The position numbers were made by a program, and so were the translations under genes. A model generated the notes under the pieces. It had not been told where the DNA came from. It saw only the letters and a list, made by a program, of their open reading frames with translations, and made no database searches. 64,000 nucleotides of DNA. Origin: Glandiceps talaboti (lineage: Eukaryota > Hemichordata > Enteropneusta > Spengelidae). Shown here one piece after another: positions 1 through 11,996 of this stretch. The stretch covers positions 9,996,501 to 10,060,500 of the forward strand of contig NC_135553.1 of assembly GCF_964340395.1 (NCBI RefSeq), written 5' to 3'. Each line of letters begins with the position of its first letter. Positions within the stretch are counted from its first letter, which is position 1.

Positions 1-71
1 CTTCCAGACTTATAGTTAAACCTCTAAAGAAACTTAAGTTTAGCAAAGTTTTTGTTTTTGCCACTTCTTAC

Positions 72-163
72 CCTAAATTTTGTAGATTCTTCTTTCATCT
101 GAGCAGCAATTTCTTCTGGGCTGGTGAAGTGACGGTGCTGTCCCTTATGGCTCTTCTTTTTAG
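72..163 (-). CDS. PDAP1: PDAP1-like 28 kDa heat/acid-stable phosphoprotein, internal exon (partial gene)
   Basis: A 92-nt minus-strand exon lies between an acceptor (TCTTAG before 163) and a donor (GTAAGA from 71). It enters with two bases of a codon and then reads KKSHKGQHRHFTSPEEIA followed by AQMKEESTKFR. The HKGxxRxFTSPEEI block is the hallmark of the N-terminus of PDGFA-associated protein 1 (PDAP1/HASPP28), a small acidic cytoplasmic phosphoprotein; vertebrate and fly members have this block within the first 25 residues. The remaining exons lie beyond the left edge. The start exon should lie upstream on the minus strand; an ATG in good context ending at 1863 is a candidate, but no convincing donor follows it, so I leave the start open. 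The family call rests on one exon. Confidence 0.68.
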
Positions 164-2499
164 CTAAGATAAAATCATGATACCATTCAGTTTTTTGCAA
201 ACACTAAAAGTTACATAGAACCATTATATGGTAACAATATTACAACAAAAGCATACTAATTAATTGCTTGTGAGTGAGTCTGATCATACGCAATGGAAGG
301 GGACTCCCTTCAGTTTCCTAGGGTCATTTACTAGTTCAATATGCCATATACCAGTTATCAGAAAGACAAAAGATTTCATGGTTTGGCCACTAGGAGTGCT
401 GTTTGCAGGCTAGGCTGTTTTAGACAAGAAGTGGGGGCCAAACTGATCACAGACCTACACAAAATGTAGGTTCTATGGAATGATTGAGTATTGTAGCATA
501 AAGATGACACACATGAAGTTACCCCTCATTTCTTGTGTTGTTCTCGCTGTACTACCCGAAATCAATCACGCCTAACCATTACACTGCAACGCTCACACAC
601 AGTTCTGTTACATAAATTATGTTCATGGGTTCAGATTCATAAGCTGTTATACAATCAGTGGCCAAGTATCTTATTGAAAAAGTTGATATATTAGATCTTG
701 CCGCTATCAGTCATGTTTCATCTTTAGTCTTTAGGAGTGGTACAGACAACATTCTTCCTTGCTCTGGAAATCATATTGCATACTAGTTCCAAACTCAGAG
801 TGTAAATAATTTACCGAGCACATTTCAGCTGTACATGTATACTTTGTTTTGAGGAGAACACGAGGAGTGGTGTTCTCCCCACAAACAAATGATAGATGTC
901 GCATCGTGGAAATTTACCATTTGTTATATGTTCATAATATTTCTCTTGTTCTCAAAAGACTATATCAAAAAACCCACTATGAAAAAAAGACCTGAGAGTA
1001 AGTATATTGGGAATTTCACATACACGGGCATCAATTTTTTATTATTTTGATGGCATGTGTAGTATGACAAACCATAGACAGTGAATGGGACAGTTTATGG
1101 ATACATGTACCAGTGTATGATGGCTCATGTGATGACCTATACATTTTCAAACTGATTTCAACAAAACTCATGACTAATTATATTCAATATCATAAACTCT
1201 GCCCCCTTGCTTTCAATATGTTGAATCATCAGGTCTTTGTGTATTGCCATTGGTGATTTACAACTAATCAGTACAGAAAAAGTATGCCACCACTGGCAAA
1301 GTACATCACATAATATTGCACGACTGAATGAAACTAGCACTGCAACTTTTAACAGATTTGACAGTGAATCTATTGACAAGTCTATCATTATATAAATAAT
1401 AATATTGGAAATCAATTCGTTAGGTTTATCCATGGAATGGATGTATTAGGAGATACATCAATGGTTTATCCATGGAGGAGTCATGCAGTGATTCTTCAAT
1501 AAACCGTGGACGGATCACTCATAGTGGGTGATACTTCGAGAACTAAACCAGATGGGTTCAGTTCACGTACATGAACAAATGGAGAAGTCATTAATTAAGA
1601 TTTTTGTGGTTAGTATTTCCTATTTACTTGACATAGACCCTCCACGCTGGACAAACATCATGAATGAAACTCTACCATATTGATTACTGTATTTTGTGAC
1701 ACCGGTAATAGACGTAAGTCACGTATAAGTTCGTCATGAAAAATACTGTTTATGTGTCTACCATATACGTATACATATCTCTGTAACATCCTTATAATTA
1801 TACGTGGCGACTACTGTAACTCTAGCCTTGGCTGACAAGGTCGAGACTCGTCGCCGCGCCATGATCTCCTCACTTGAACTTTAGTAGTAATACAATCCTG
1901 GAAGTACGCAAGTCATTGACCAAATGTCTATCAAAGTATAACGAACGGTTAATACATTTCGAGGTAAATTTGCTACTTACATTTCGACATCTTTGTAAAT
2001 GGTTAAACAACGCAGAATTCAACGTCTGAAGGCGAGATGGGGACAATTTCCGCTCGAAAAATAGGAGGTATGAGAGAAGCGCTCGACGGTCACACACGGT
2101 ATGAAATTCTCGGTGACGCAATTTCCGGTTCAATGTAAAACTCCCTAGGTCCACTCTACATGTTTTATTTTGTTTATCGTTATGACGACGTATCTGATTT
2201 TGAAACTTTATCAAACCTTCCCCCGTTCCGTTCTTTTTACCGAATTGGAGTATTTTCTAAGCTCTATCAAGTGATTCTAAGAAAGGGCATGAAGCTTGAC
2301 CATAGATATTTTTTTTTATCTTAGCTGCCTCCCCTCTGAATGTGCTTGAATGGTACATTCCTCGAAGGGTTTGCCTTTCTTTCATACGTCATCCCGCGCG
2401 ATCATACATGTCGACATGAGTGGGATTCCCGCATGTTTTGAAGTTGAATCGATGTAACCTAAACCGGCGGCTCGTCTAGCTGCCATACAGTCCAGAAAA
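164..2499. other. Intron 1 of the PDAP1-like gene plus divergent promoter region
   Basis: No coding sequence is supported here. The left part is AT-rich intron-like DNA with no clear repeat family apart from short CCATGGA-type palindromes near 1430-1490. From about 1840 to 2500 CpG becomes more frequent (for example around 1850-1863 and 2395-2480), as expected of a promoter shared by the minus-strand PDAP1-like gene and the plus-strand gene starting at 2500. No TATA box is evident. Two antisense open frames (1870-2214 and 2382-2891) have no recognisable homology and overlap the promoter or exon 1 of the plus gene; they are treated as chance. Confidence 0.5.
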
Positions 2500-5400
2500 A
2501 TGATTCTAATGTCACTTCTGGCATTAACGAAACGACTGATCGTGCGACCCTTCACAGAGGCACTAACACGAGCAACAGTGTTCACAGAGAAACGTAAACA
2601 CGACAAAGATGACACGACGCACAAAGAAAGCGGAAATAAAAAGAAGATGGTACGTCGTTCAGAAACCGGTGATGTAGCACTAGCAGTAAAAACGAGGATG
2701 AAAACATCGCATGGAACCCCTCCCATCAAGAAGGAATCTCTGTCTTTAAGGGTGACAGATTCAAGAAGAGAAATGATGTTTTTAACCAAGGGAGCGGGGA
2801 TATGTTTGACGTGTGTCTGTGATGGGTTTTTACCCAGTAAAAAGATAAAACGGACACTCAGTCGCTGTTTTATGACATTTTTTGTTATCACGGTTATAAC
2901 ATTAACGTCGTGTACTATTTGGCTTCTGCTCCAGCAACGACAGGTAAGATTTGATTATTTCTTCATGTATATTTTACCACTGGCCTCCTCTTTGTATCAG
3001 TTGCTTGGCAACCCACATCTTCATTACCAGTGAAACTATATAATGTATGAAATTTTCATAGAAAAGTATTAATCTACACAGGAATTTTGAAGTGAGTATT
3101 TTATGGAAAGGAATCTCCAGGGTAGTGGTGGAAGTGATGTAATGTAATATATGCACAGAGTGCTCAGGCTCAGTTAGTTTTGTTTACAAATACAAACAAA
3201 CAAGTAAAAAAAAATAAACAAACAAACAAACAAACTACCCGACACATGAGCAGATACATACATGAATAAACGACAACAAACCAACGAACAAACACTGCCA
3301 CCCCCCACCCCCCCACCCCCCCCCCCCCCGCGAAATGGTCACAAATGGAAATAACTCACCATTTGTGACCATTTGGGGGGGGGGGGGGGCAGTGTTTGTT
3401 CGTTGGATTGTTGTCGTTTATTCATGTATGTATCTACTCATGTGTTGGGTAGTTTGTTGGTTTGTTTGTGTTTGTTTGTTTGTTTGTTTATTTATTTGTT
3501 TGTTTACTTGTTTGTTTGTTTTTTGTTTTTGTTTTTTTACTTGTTTTTTTGTATTTGTAAACAAAACTAACTGAGCCTGCGCACCCTGTGATATATGGTG
3601 GGGTGATTTATTTGAAAATAGGAAAAGGTAAAAAGATGGAGATTGTATTTACATGCATGTATAATTTTATAAAGGCATGTGTTGATGATCTTGATGTCAC
3701 ACATTTATGTAAGATGCAATTTCCAACTTGTATTCCTCCATTTACATATTTATTATATTATTTACATATTTTATTTATTTATTATTTATTTGTTTGTTTG
3801 TTTGTTTGTTTATTTATTAATTACGTGCTTAGGTTTGGTGCCAAGCAAGGCAGGATGACCCCAATGCATTCTGTGATACTGACATCAACAAGTTTGAAAG
3901 GGACATGCCAAGCCTTTGGTCTCTGGGTCCAACAGCTGATGATGTAAATTTCAAGAAAGGAACATTGCCTGCCACAGCCCAGTACTCATATCCTAATTTA
4001 GAGACAAGTCTCCTTAAGTTTGTGTTTAATACGCCAGGAGAATTACATATCATACGGCTGTACAATGAATTTGAAAACGTCATCTTGAATACTGCCAAGA
4101 AGCATGAACTGAAAGGTCTTGTCTTCAACTTAGCATCCCATCAATCATTAAAACACAGTATTGCATATACAATACTTCCATACCATCCCAGTCACACGAC
4201 TTCTAGTTTAGCTTTGAGAAGTTCCTACCTGTTGTCATGGGAACGCAGTGAAATGAGTGCAATATTTAATGAAATGGTACACCAGTCTCTGTTGCTGACT
4301 CAGTACTTATCATCGGAAGGAATTGATGTGCTGCTGGATGCATTCCAAAGTACAGTCACTGAGTATAGTGCAAGGTACACAGATGCATCGTCTAGGTTAC
4401 ACATATTTATACAGAAACCAGAAGTTCTAATGAAAGATGAAGTAACTGGAGATGAGAAAGAGATTGTTTTTAAGTTTCTGAAAGTATTGTTAGCTTTGGT
4501 TGAGAAGTGTGAAATTACATTGGTTGTGCTGCCTCATGGAAGAGAATTCACAGAATGGATGGATGATATCACAGCTATAGGTATTATTGCATATACATAC
4601 TAGAGATTACTTGCACCAGTGTGTGTGCACATTAGTGGTATTTGCACTGCAGTACAATACCAAAAATATTATTGCTTACCTGTATGCAAATGATATGCAA
4701 ATGAGGATGAGGTCATTCGTTCTGCACAAAGCACGTGATTGCATAGTGCCATTTTTATGGAAATTTGTTGTTTCGGATAAACTTATATAATGATAACAGA
4801 ACCCCATGCCATATGAGTTCTAGTGTGGGTACTCAGGGTATTTGCACTCATGCTTGCAATGTTTTCTGGTACACTTTCACTCACCATGCTTGTGAAATAC
4901 TGCTGCATGCAGCAAACACTGCGAGCACTTGTGCAAATACCCCATGAGGTTCTGTCATAAGATAGTACTTGTAGATCACATTTTCCCCCCAGTGAGTTGT
5001 TGAATTCAATCTTACAACCAGTACATGATTTTCACCCTGTCTTCAGCTTGATTTAATTTTAGAGTACATTTATACATAACCTTGTATCAGTACTTGACCT
5101 TGACGAGGGATACAAAATTATAAAATAATCCAATTATAAAACATCAAACTAATCTCTTTGTCTGGACACTCTTTGTATTTGTCAAGACAAAGAGATTGTG
5201 GTAGAAGTGATGTCATTGGGCGAAGTTTTCCCATAAACCCTTGCAGGAAATTCTCAAAATGGCTGAGCAAATGTCAAGTGCAGTAGGGCTTAATGACGAG
5301 ATTTCTAAATTGAGTAAGTTACTGAGGTACTATTTTATCACCCAAATTCATATTAAAGTTGATAGCATTAATCAATATTAGTCCACTAAAGGCAAAAATA

Positions 5401-5975
5401 AGTCTGACTGGACTTTTCCCTGAAGGTTTCACGCACATACGCATGCTAATTGGTCTTTGCTATGTCTAGTGTTTAATATCCTCTCAGCAAATATCATCCA
5501 GTTGCTAACACACAATTTATCTTCAATCATATCAATGGGACACTCTTTCTTGTTTATATAAACTTTTGACAAAATTTCACATTGTCATTCCATATTTATT
5601 ATAATCACAGATCTGAATGATTTTAAATCTTTATGCATTTCTTTTTTGACCAGATTCTTTTGCGGTAGATGACACCAAGAAATGGTACATAGGAGAACCT
5701 ATCTATAATGATACTATCACATGGCTCAATGGAGAATACGGATCTATTTTAACCAGAAAAGATACGAAAATGATCTTGGACAATATTGGTTCTAATAGAA
5801 AGCAGATCAGTAGAATTGTCCAAAAGGTCATCCAAGGTCAAAAGGTCAAAGGTAGATTGTTATCTGACGTATATATTTCAGTAATCTGTCAAAATGTAAA
5901 ATATGCAATGTACAATTTTGCTGATCAGGTTGAGATCATATAATAGTGAAATCCAATGCTGCCCCCCCACCCATA

Positions 5976-6036
<61 letters not shown>

Positions 6037-7611
6037 CTATAAGAACCGTAGAATAGCAAACTGATTTTACACAAGTTTATAATGTATCTTCAGAATTGTT
6101 GATACATAAAAGATTGTGTTCTGTCCATAGTATGTAAAACTTTGAAAAAACATGTTTCAATCCCAGGTTTTTAGGAATAGTATTATCTTATCAGTGACGC
6201 CATAAGGATTACATAGGATCATTTTTTTGTTGTGGACCAATTTTTTTCAATAGCTCTACCAGACAACTGTTTTTCACACCCTATAATTCAACCTGCACCT
6301 TTGTAAACATTTTTTTTTTCATTTCCAGATGTTATCAACACTTACAAAGATAATGCATTACTACAGTTCACAACCAAGATGAGAAAGATGAAACACCCTG
6401 GATTATTGTACCATCTTTTCCAAGATTTCTCCCAATCACATCCACCATGTTATGAACTCAGTATGATGACAGCAATGGAAAACTACGGATCAGAATTTGT
6501 ACTTGGTTTGCAGAAAGCTCGGATGATCTTTTCACAGCATGGGAATTCATTATATGGAAACTGTGGTAGTAACACCTTTAGACCTGTACACAAGTACTTG
6601 ATTGGGTTTAGAGAATTTGAAAAGAAACAGCTTACAGGTATTGTCACTGTTTTATGTGTTAACCCATACAGTACTCCTCTACCCTTGTTTTTGTGTTGCA
6701 CGTGGACTAGCATAAAATCTAGATTTTATAACTGTAATTTCTCTGGAGGATTGTGTGAATATTCATGAGATGTTTGACACTGAATGGAAGTTGCACTTAG
6801 GAGTCATGAAAATTCATTGTTCAACCGTGAATATATTATTTCTGCTGACTCCCATAATTCATTGGCCAACAGCAAAGATACCCTATAATTCTAAAGGCAC
6901 AAGATCAACTTAATGTTTCTCTGAAATTGCAAGTAATTGTAGGTGAACTAAAATTATGAAATGACTCTCCACAAAGTTGATGAAAATGCATTTATTTCCT
7001 GGAGTGGCATTTGAAAAACAAAGTCCAGGTTACAACATTATTCTTTGAAACTTTCCAACTCTGATCCCTCACAGAGGGTCTTCCTCAGTGAATCTCTTAT
7101 CTACAAATAGAAGATTTATAGTAGGAAATTTGTACTGATTTACAATATTTAGGACATGATTTATTCAGTTGATCACACCAGAAGTGGCCAGTGTATAATG
7201 ATAGATTGATGTGCACTTGCTATTTGTTGTCTTGCAGTGTTATCAATTCAAGTTGTCGATGGAGATGAAGTCTATCACGTCAACCTACAAGAACTGACTG
7301 TCTTACACCTCATGACAAAACTAGAGGATTATGGGATAAATACCTCAAGCATTGATCACTTCTCAGTGAACAACAGTGAGTGGCATTATGGGAACATTTA
7401 CAGCAAGAGTGATCATGTAATGAGGTATCTTAACACTGGTACAACACTACATATGAAGTACAAGGTACTGGAAGATGTGATTGGTAGGCCGAGTAGTGAT
7501 CAGGGTGAATCGTCTACAGAACAAGGCTGGATGGACTGGCTGATACCAGGTTCTGATGGAGACCAGACACAACAAGGCTTGATTGGCTGGGTTGTTTCGT
7601 TTGTCTGGTAA
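2500..7611 (+). CDS. Unrecognised single-pass membrane protein, 5 exons, 690 aa
   Basis: Coding exons are 2500-2943, 3833-4580, 5654-5851, 6329-6637 and 7238-7611, all GT-AG; phases are 0,1,1,1 and the sum is 2073 nt. Residues 1-120 are basic and rich in Lys/Arg/Thr. Around 122-145 lies one hydrophobic segment (FFVITVITLTSCTIWLLL), preceded by basic residues, so it is probably a signal anchor with a large C-terminal domain. That domain (about 150-690) is soluble-looking and has alternating beta/alpha character, for example LHIFIQKPEVL followed by a helix and ITLVVLPHGREF, which recalls a P-loop-type or Rossmann-like fold, but no Walker A motif (GxxxxGKS/T) is visible. The C-terminus is Trp-rich (WMDWL, LIGWVVSFVW). 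I do not recognise the family. ATG 2500 is the first in frame; 2509 and 2647 are alternatives. A polyadenylation signal AATAAA near 9946 would give a long 3' UTR. The exon structure is well supported; the function is unknown. Confidence 0.72.
3154..3590. mobile_element. 437-bp near-perfect foldback element in intron 1 (hAT-like MITE)
   Basis: The left arm starts CACAGAGTGCTCAGGCTCAG and the right arm ends with the inverse of CACAGGGTGCGCAGGCTCAG. The arms pair almost throughout, including the poly-C/poly-G and (GTTT)n stretches, around a spacer near 3348-3358. The element is flanked by identical 7-bp direct repeats ATATATG at 3147-3153 and 3591-3597, the signature of transposition. There is no transposase. 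CAGRG-type ends with a 7-8 bp target duplication would fit a hAT-like source; the superfamily is inferred. The open frames across it are low-complexity reads. Confidence 0.85.
4603..4960. repeat. Dispersed repeat, copy 1 (second copy 57777-58180)
   Basis: This segment, just after exon 2 of the plus-strand membrane-protein gene, matches 57777-58180 in the BTAF1 intron over most of its length, from GAGATTACTTGCACCAGTG to GGTTCTGTCATA. An inner inverted repeat, ACAGAACCCCATG versus ATGAGGTTCTGT (about 4797-4956), shows that its right half can fold back. It is probably a non-autonomous DNA transposon; no target duplication was identified. Confidence 0.7.
5259..5313 (+). CDS. Possible alternative first coding exon of the membrane-protein gene
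   Basis: ATG in strong context (AAAATGG) opens MAEQMSSAVGLNDEISKL and ends in phase 1 at a perfect GTAAGT donor, which is in phase with the acceptor of the exon at 5654. It cannot be a simple internal exon after the exon ending at 4580, because in that phase it meets a stop. It therefore fits an alternative start exon that would yield a shorter, soluble form without the membrane anchor, or the start of a separate gene made of the last three exons. It could also be chance. Confidence 0.35.
5979..6033. repeat. (CA)n microsatellite
   Basis: Uninterrupted CA dinucleotide run in intron 3 of the membrane-protein gene, preceded by a short poly-C tract. Confidence 0.95.
6140..6300 (+). repeat. Dispersed repeat with TTTCAATCCCAGG core (four copies in window)
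   Basis: Shares a run of blocks (TTTCAATCCCAGG, then TCAGTGACGCCATAAGGATT, then CTACCAGACAACTG) with copies at about 8395-8580 (+), 19250-19405 (-) and 46480-46585 (-). The GTTTCAATCCC block resembles a tRNA B box, so a tRNA-derived SINE is possible, but A-box and tail features are not clear. Confidence 0.55.
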
Positions 7612-8634
7612 CAAAATCTGTTTTTGCCAATGTGTCTATGTGCAATATTCTGCCATTTACAATTTTCATACATACTGACATATATTTTTTGTACTCTTTC
7701 ATGTGGAATGACCAAGGATATAAGAATTTATTTTTAGAAGAACTAGAGGCTTGATACAATCTAAAAATCGGCTTAACAGGGTTATAATTTTTCGCATTAT
7801 ATGAACATTTTATGTAAATTGTTATTTTGCTTACTGTAGGTTTTATTTTGCTGATACTGATGAAGTCAGTACAGTTTTGTAAAAAATCTACCAAAAAATA
7901 ATTGTACCTGACGGAAATCTTCATTTTCATGTAAGGTGTACAGTACTGTTGTATATAGATTCACAGTCCAACCATTGTCTGTCTACAAATCACATTTACT
8001 CTGCAAGAATGAAAGTTTATGGACTCTGAGTTCATAGTCTCAAATTGAAATTTGTACCCTCAGTTACAAGAATTTTTTGGAAGTGAATCATAAATTTTCA
8101 CTGACATCTCATCAGTATCATCAGGGGTGTACCACAGTGAGCTAATTGTCAAACGTCTCGGAACATTTTTCTTTGTTGTTGTGTATGGTCAAAGACTACG
8201 TAAACACTTAATCAAAATGCGAAATATATTTGATATGTATTGACTTTCTGGTTTACATGTACATGTATGTGTGCAATTATTGCAGCAATATGTACTTCTG
8301 TGGATATCTATAAGAATACGGTTTTACCGTGGACAATGCATTTCCATGACCATTTATGTCAGTTTCTAGATTTATTTCTAAAAACAATTATCTGATTCAA
8401 TCCCAGCTTCTCACTTAATGTGCTATCATAACAATGATGCCATAACGATTATTAGTAGATTTGACCATTGTTTATGACCAACCTTTTCTAAATCTCTGCC
8501 AGACAAGTGTTTTTCACAGTTACATTTTATGCCAAATCTGAACTGGGCCTTTTGTAGAATATAAAGCTATATTGGTATATCAAGGACAGTATAAATCATT
8601 GTAAATATTCACATTCTTACTATGTTTTATGCTT

Positions 8635-8950
8635 AGGCCTAAAAAAAAATTGTTTGGTTCCGGTAATACCCGACCCCACCTAGTTTTTCACTGCCGACCC
8701 TAAACTTTTTTCCGTATTCAAGAAAAAAAATTATAAAATCACAAAAATTGTGAAGTCTCATGAGAAGTACTGGATGTGGAAACTGACATCAACTTAAAAA
8801 TAAAACTGTTTTTTCCAATTTAAATGTAACAAAAAAGGAAAATGTAACTACCTGAACTAGACACACATGAAAAAAAATTTAAAAAGTAAAAAATCTACCT
8901 ACTCTAAAAATGATCATAATCAGAACCACACAATATTTTTTTAGACCTTA
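8635..8950. mobile_element. MITE-like foldback, AGGCCTAAAAAA ends (copy 1)
   Basis: The left end AGGCCTAAAAAAAAATTG followed by TTTGGTTCC is inverted at the right end near 8925-8950. The same element, more diverged and in inverse orientation, lies at 48415-48789. There is no coding capacity. Confidence 0.7.
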
Positions 8951-9336
8951 CAGCTAAAAGTGTGATATTGATTATTTATCAGAGCTAAGTTCAAGGAAGT
9001 CCTTATAGACAGTCACAGTCTGAAACATTCTATAAAGTCATATTATTTATATTTGTAGAGTTGATGAGATTCTCTTTCAGCGTAGTTTACACATTTCCTT
9101 GTGTTATTCACAAAGTTAATGAACATATCAGATAATTCATTGAGCATGTTGTACAAATTATTATTCAAACCACAAAAATGAAAAAAAATGTTAGTGCTAA
9201 ATTTTCCAAATACATTCTTTGATAGATATAACACATTAGCATATCAGTACTTACAGATGATTATAAATGTGTACTATGTATCACACTGTTAGTTGCAGTA
9301 CTAGTGTGGACTTTGTTTATCACAGATTAATAATGC

Positions 9337-9704
9337 TACAACCCGCAAAAAACATCGGTACATTTGCTTGACTGAAGTGAGCTCTGAAAGACTTCATGCA
9401 AAGACAAAATTAAGTAAAAACAGTACAACTGATAAAAAAAACAACAGCGGGTGCCTCTGATGTAGGTTCAGGTGACGATTTATCAGTTTGGTTATATCTG
9501 TGGAAGTTATCATGTAAAATTTGTATTTGATTTTTATAACATGTAGCCTTCTATCAGTAAACAGAGATATGGGATCCTGGCTCCTGTGGTGGTTATATTT
9601 GATGAGTCAGAGTAATACCGACACTAATTATGTCTGCAGGAGACTTGTCTCATTCCTGCTTACCACAAGCAAGCAAACTCACTGGTGTTTTTTTGCAGGT
9701 TGTA
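9337..9704. mobile_element. MITE-like element, ACAACCCGCAAAAAA ends (copy 1)
   Basis: Terminal inverted repeats: TACAACCCGCAAAAAACATC at the left, and the inverse ending TTTTTTTGCAGGTTGTA at the right, both followed inwards by a CAAGCAAA motif. TA at both outer edges is compatible with a Tc1/mariner-type TA target. A relative lies at 11371-11747. Confidence 0.7.
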
Positions 9705-10165
9705 CATGTATATAGTTGATGAAATGTGCTGTGTTGAAAGCTGCATTGTGTCAAGACTGAAATCTAGTTTATACTGAAAGTACTTGTTTCATTATTTAGA
9801 GTTTTTTACGTCAGATATTTATTGTAAAAAGATTCTATGAATATAGTTTGTTTTTATACTGTAACTTTTGGTATTCCAAATGTCTATATTGTTAGTAAAC
9901 TCAAAGTTATCCAATGCTTTCCTAAATGTAATCCCACCAAGTTTTCAATAAAGTGGATTATTGAAGAAAAAAAGACGTCTTATGATTGCTTGTTGTAATA
10001 ATTAAAGGTTTTGTGTTGTATGTGGAATACATGTTATAGATTATGATTCCTATTGCTATAATTATGTAAAGCCCTGTTCCTCATTCTTGAAATTGCAGAC
10101 ACAATTTTATCATCTATGGATGGCAGTATTGGATTGCAGGACAATTTGAATTGAACATATTGTAG

Positions 10166-10271
10166 ACTGTAAGATACGTTGTGCTGTTCTGCCCTCGCTG
10201 GCCTCCTCTCACCCTGGGAGGGGGTTGACTGATGTGCGAGTGCGCCCTGTCATGGCATACTTTACAGACTA
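10166..10271. mobile_element. Short foldback, AGACTGTAAGATA ends
   Basis: Starts AGACTGTAAGATACGTTGTG and ends CATACTTTACAGACTAA, an inverted pair enclosing a GAGGGCGC-type core. The same element lies at 62303-62410 and a partial one at 46411-46475. Its right arm is related to the three tandem units at 35165-35340. Confidence 0.6.
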
Positions 10272-10635
10272 AATAAATTGATGAGATTTCAATTTCAGAT
10301 AGGTCGTACAATGAGTGTGTGCTCTCCAGGGAGTTGAAGTATAAAGAGCCATGCATTGCTGCTGTTTGATCCATATCAGGGGTAATAATTGTTAGTGCTT
10401 GGAGGTCTCCAGGGGACAGACACATGATAAATACACTTTATTGTTATTATAAAGGTGTTTGCAGCATTGGAGATATTCCAATGTAAACACAGTCATATGT
10501 GTACCATAGTCATTTTAGCTGTGTTAATGGGGACCTAGTAGGATAGGTGTTGCCATGTGAAGGATTTAATATAAGGCTGCAATGTAGTGTATGCTTTGCA
10601 GGGAAGATGTACGAGTTGTTGAGCATATCGTAATC

Positions 10636-10859
10636 TAGACTCACACAGTCCTCGGAGCTTCGCATAGCAAAAACTTGGGTCCAAGCTTTGTGTTAACACA
10701 AAGCGACGCACTAACACGTCAATGAAAGGTTAGCCCTGTGTGATCAATGAGGGCGCACAGTACAGGGATATTCGAGTAAAATTATGCAGAAGATACCGGT
10801 ACATACAAAACAACCCAAGTTTTAGCTATGCGAAGCTCCAAGGACTGTGAGAGAGTCTA
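10636..10859. mobile_element. MITE with TAGACTC...GAGTCTA ends (copy 1)
   Basis: Ends read TAGACTCACACAGTCCTCGG and the inverse of TAGACTCTCTCACAGTCCTT. A second copy is at 24822-25086. Internal blocks (GAGGGCGCACAGTACA, GGATATTC, AGATACCGGTA) are shared. TA at both edges suggests a Tc1/mariner-like TA target. Confidence 0.75.
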
Positions 10860-11370
10860 AACATAATCATAAAGTGCTTTAGGCAGTGGTGGAAAGCACT
10901 TTTAAAATTCCCAGATTTTAGATTCCAAATGTTTAAGTGCATGATAAGAATTACTAGCACTTATCAATAACATCAACATCAGTACTGAAAGAAACAATGG
11001 ACATAATAATTTATTTCATTACAACTTTATCTCATAAAATATGTTTTACATATTTTCATCATTTTATTAATCTGATCAATACATATTTCTCAATACATTT
11101 ACTTTAGTGATTACTTTAATATATAAAGCAACTACTCTTGTTTCATCTTTTTTTCTTTTCTTTTTTTTGAAACATTTTGATATTTACTATGAAAGTTTCT
11201 GTTAGTCTCAAAAAGCCTAAAGTCTGTACAAAGACAACTGCATCAAAACAGACATAGCACCTTTGTCTTTGAATGGTATGTACCAAACTGTAAGGCTGAT
11301 ATACAAAAACTTTGCAAACATGTATTTAAATTAAGTACACATACATGGTGCATCTTACAGACATTACAAT

Positions 11371-11747
11371 TACAGCCTGTGAAAAAACTCTGGTGCGTTT
11401 CCTTGCTTGTGGTAAGTGGGAATGATATAAGATTCATGCAAAGACATATAATGTAATCTGTGTGGAAAACTTATCAAAGTATAAACACTACATGAGCCTG
11501 GATCTATCCCACAACTGTTGACTGATGAACACAATATTATATTACATTGATTATAACTGTGACTGTTACATTATAACTATCACATATATAAACAAACTGA
11601 TAAAAGCACTGCATGAATCTACATCAGTGTCCCCCACTGTTATTTTTGTATCAGCTGTATTGTTTTCATATAATTTTGCGTTTGCTTGAAATCTTTCCTT
11701 GGCTCGCTTCATTCAAGCAAATGCACCAGAGATTTTTTGCAGGTTGC
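11371..11747. mobile_element. MITE-like element (copy 2 of the 9337-9704 family)
   Basis: Left end TACAGCCTGTGAAAAAACTC, right end the inverse of GCAACCTGCAAAAAATCTC; inner CTTGCTTG/CAAGCAAA blocks match copy 1. No target duplication is evident. Confidence 0.65.
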
Positions 11748-11923
11748 ATTACAGTAAATACATCAAGTCCTGGCATCATGTCTAAATTACTTCAAGATAT
11801 CGATTAAACTTTATAAATCTTGCATAGAATTATTTGTAAATTAATCACAAAATCAATAATAAATTACTTTTTAAATCAATAGCAAGGTGTCATAAATGAA
11901 AGAAAACTTAGGCAGCTCTTATA

Positions 11924-11925
<2 letters not shown>

Positions 11926-11994
<69 letters not shown>
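11926..11994. repeat. (CT)n microsatellite
   Basis: Uninterrupted CT run of nearly 70 bases in the gap between the two convergent genes. Confidence 0.95.

Positions 11995-11996
<2 letters not shown>

Noticed and set aside
1870-2891. Two antisense frames near the first divergent promoter
   Set aside because: One is antisense to exon 1 and neither has recognisable motifs, splice logic or homology.
3335-3947. Overlapping plus-strand frames rich in Phe/Cys/Val/Leu
   Set aside because: They read through the (GTTT)n arm of the foldback; only the part from 3833 on is exon 2 of the membrane-protein gene.
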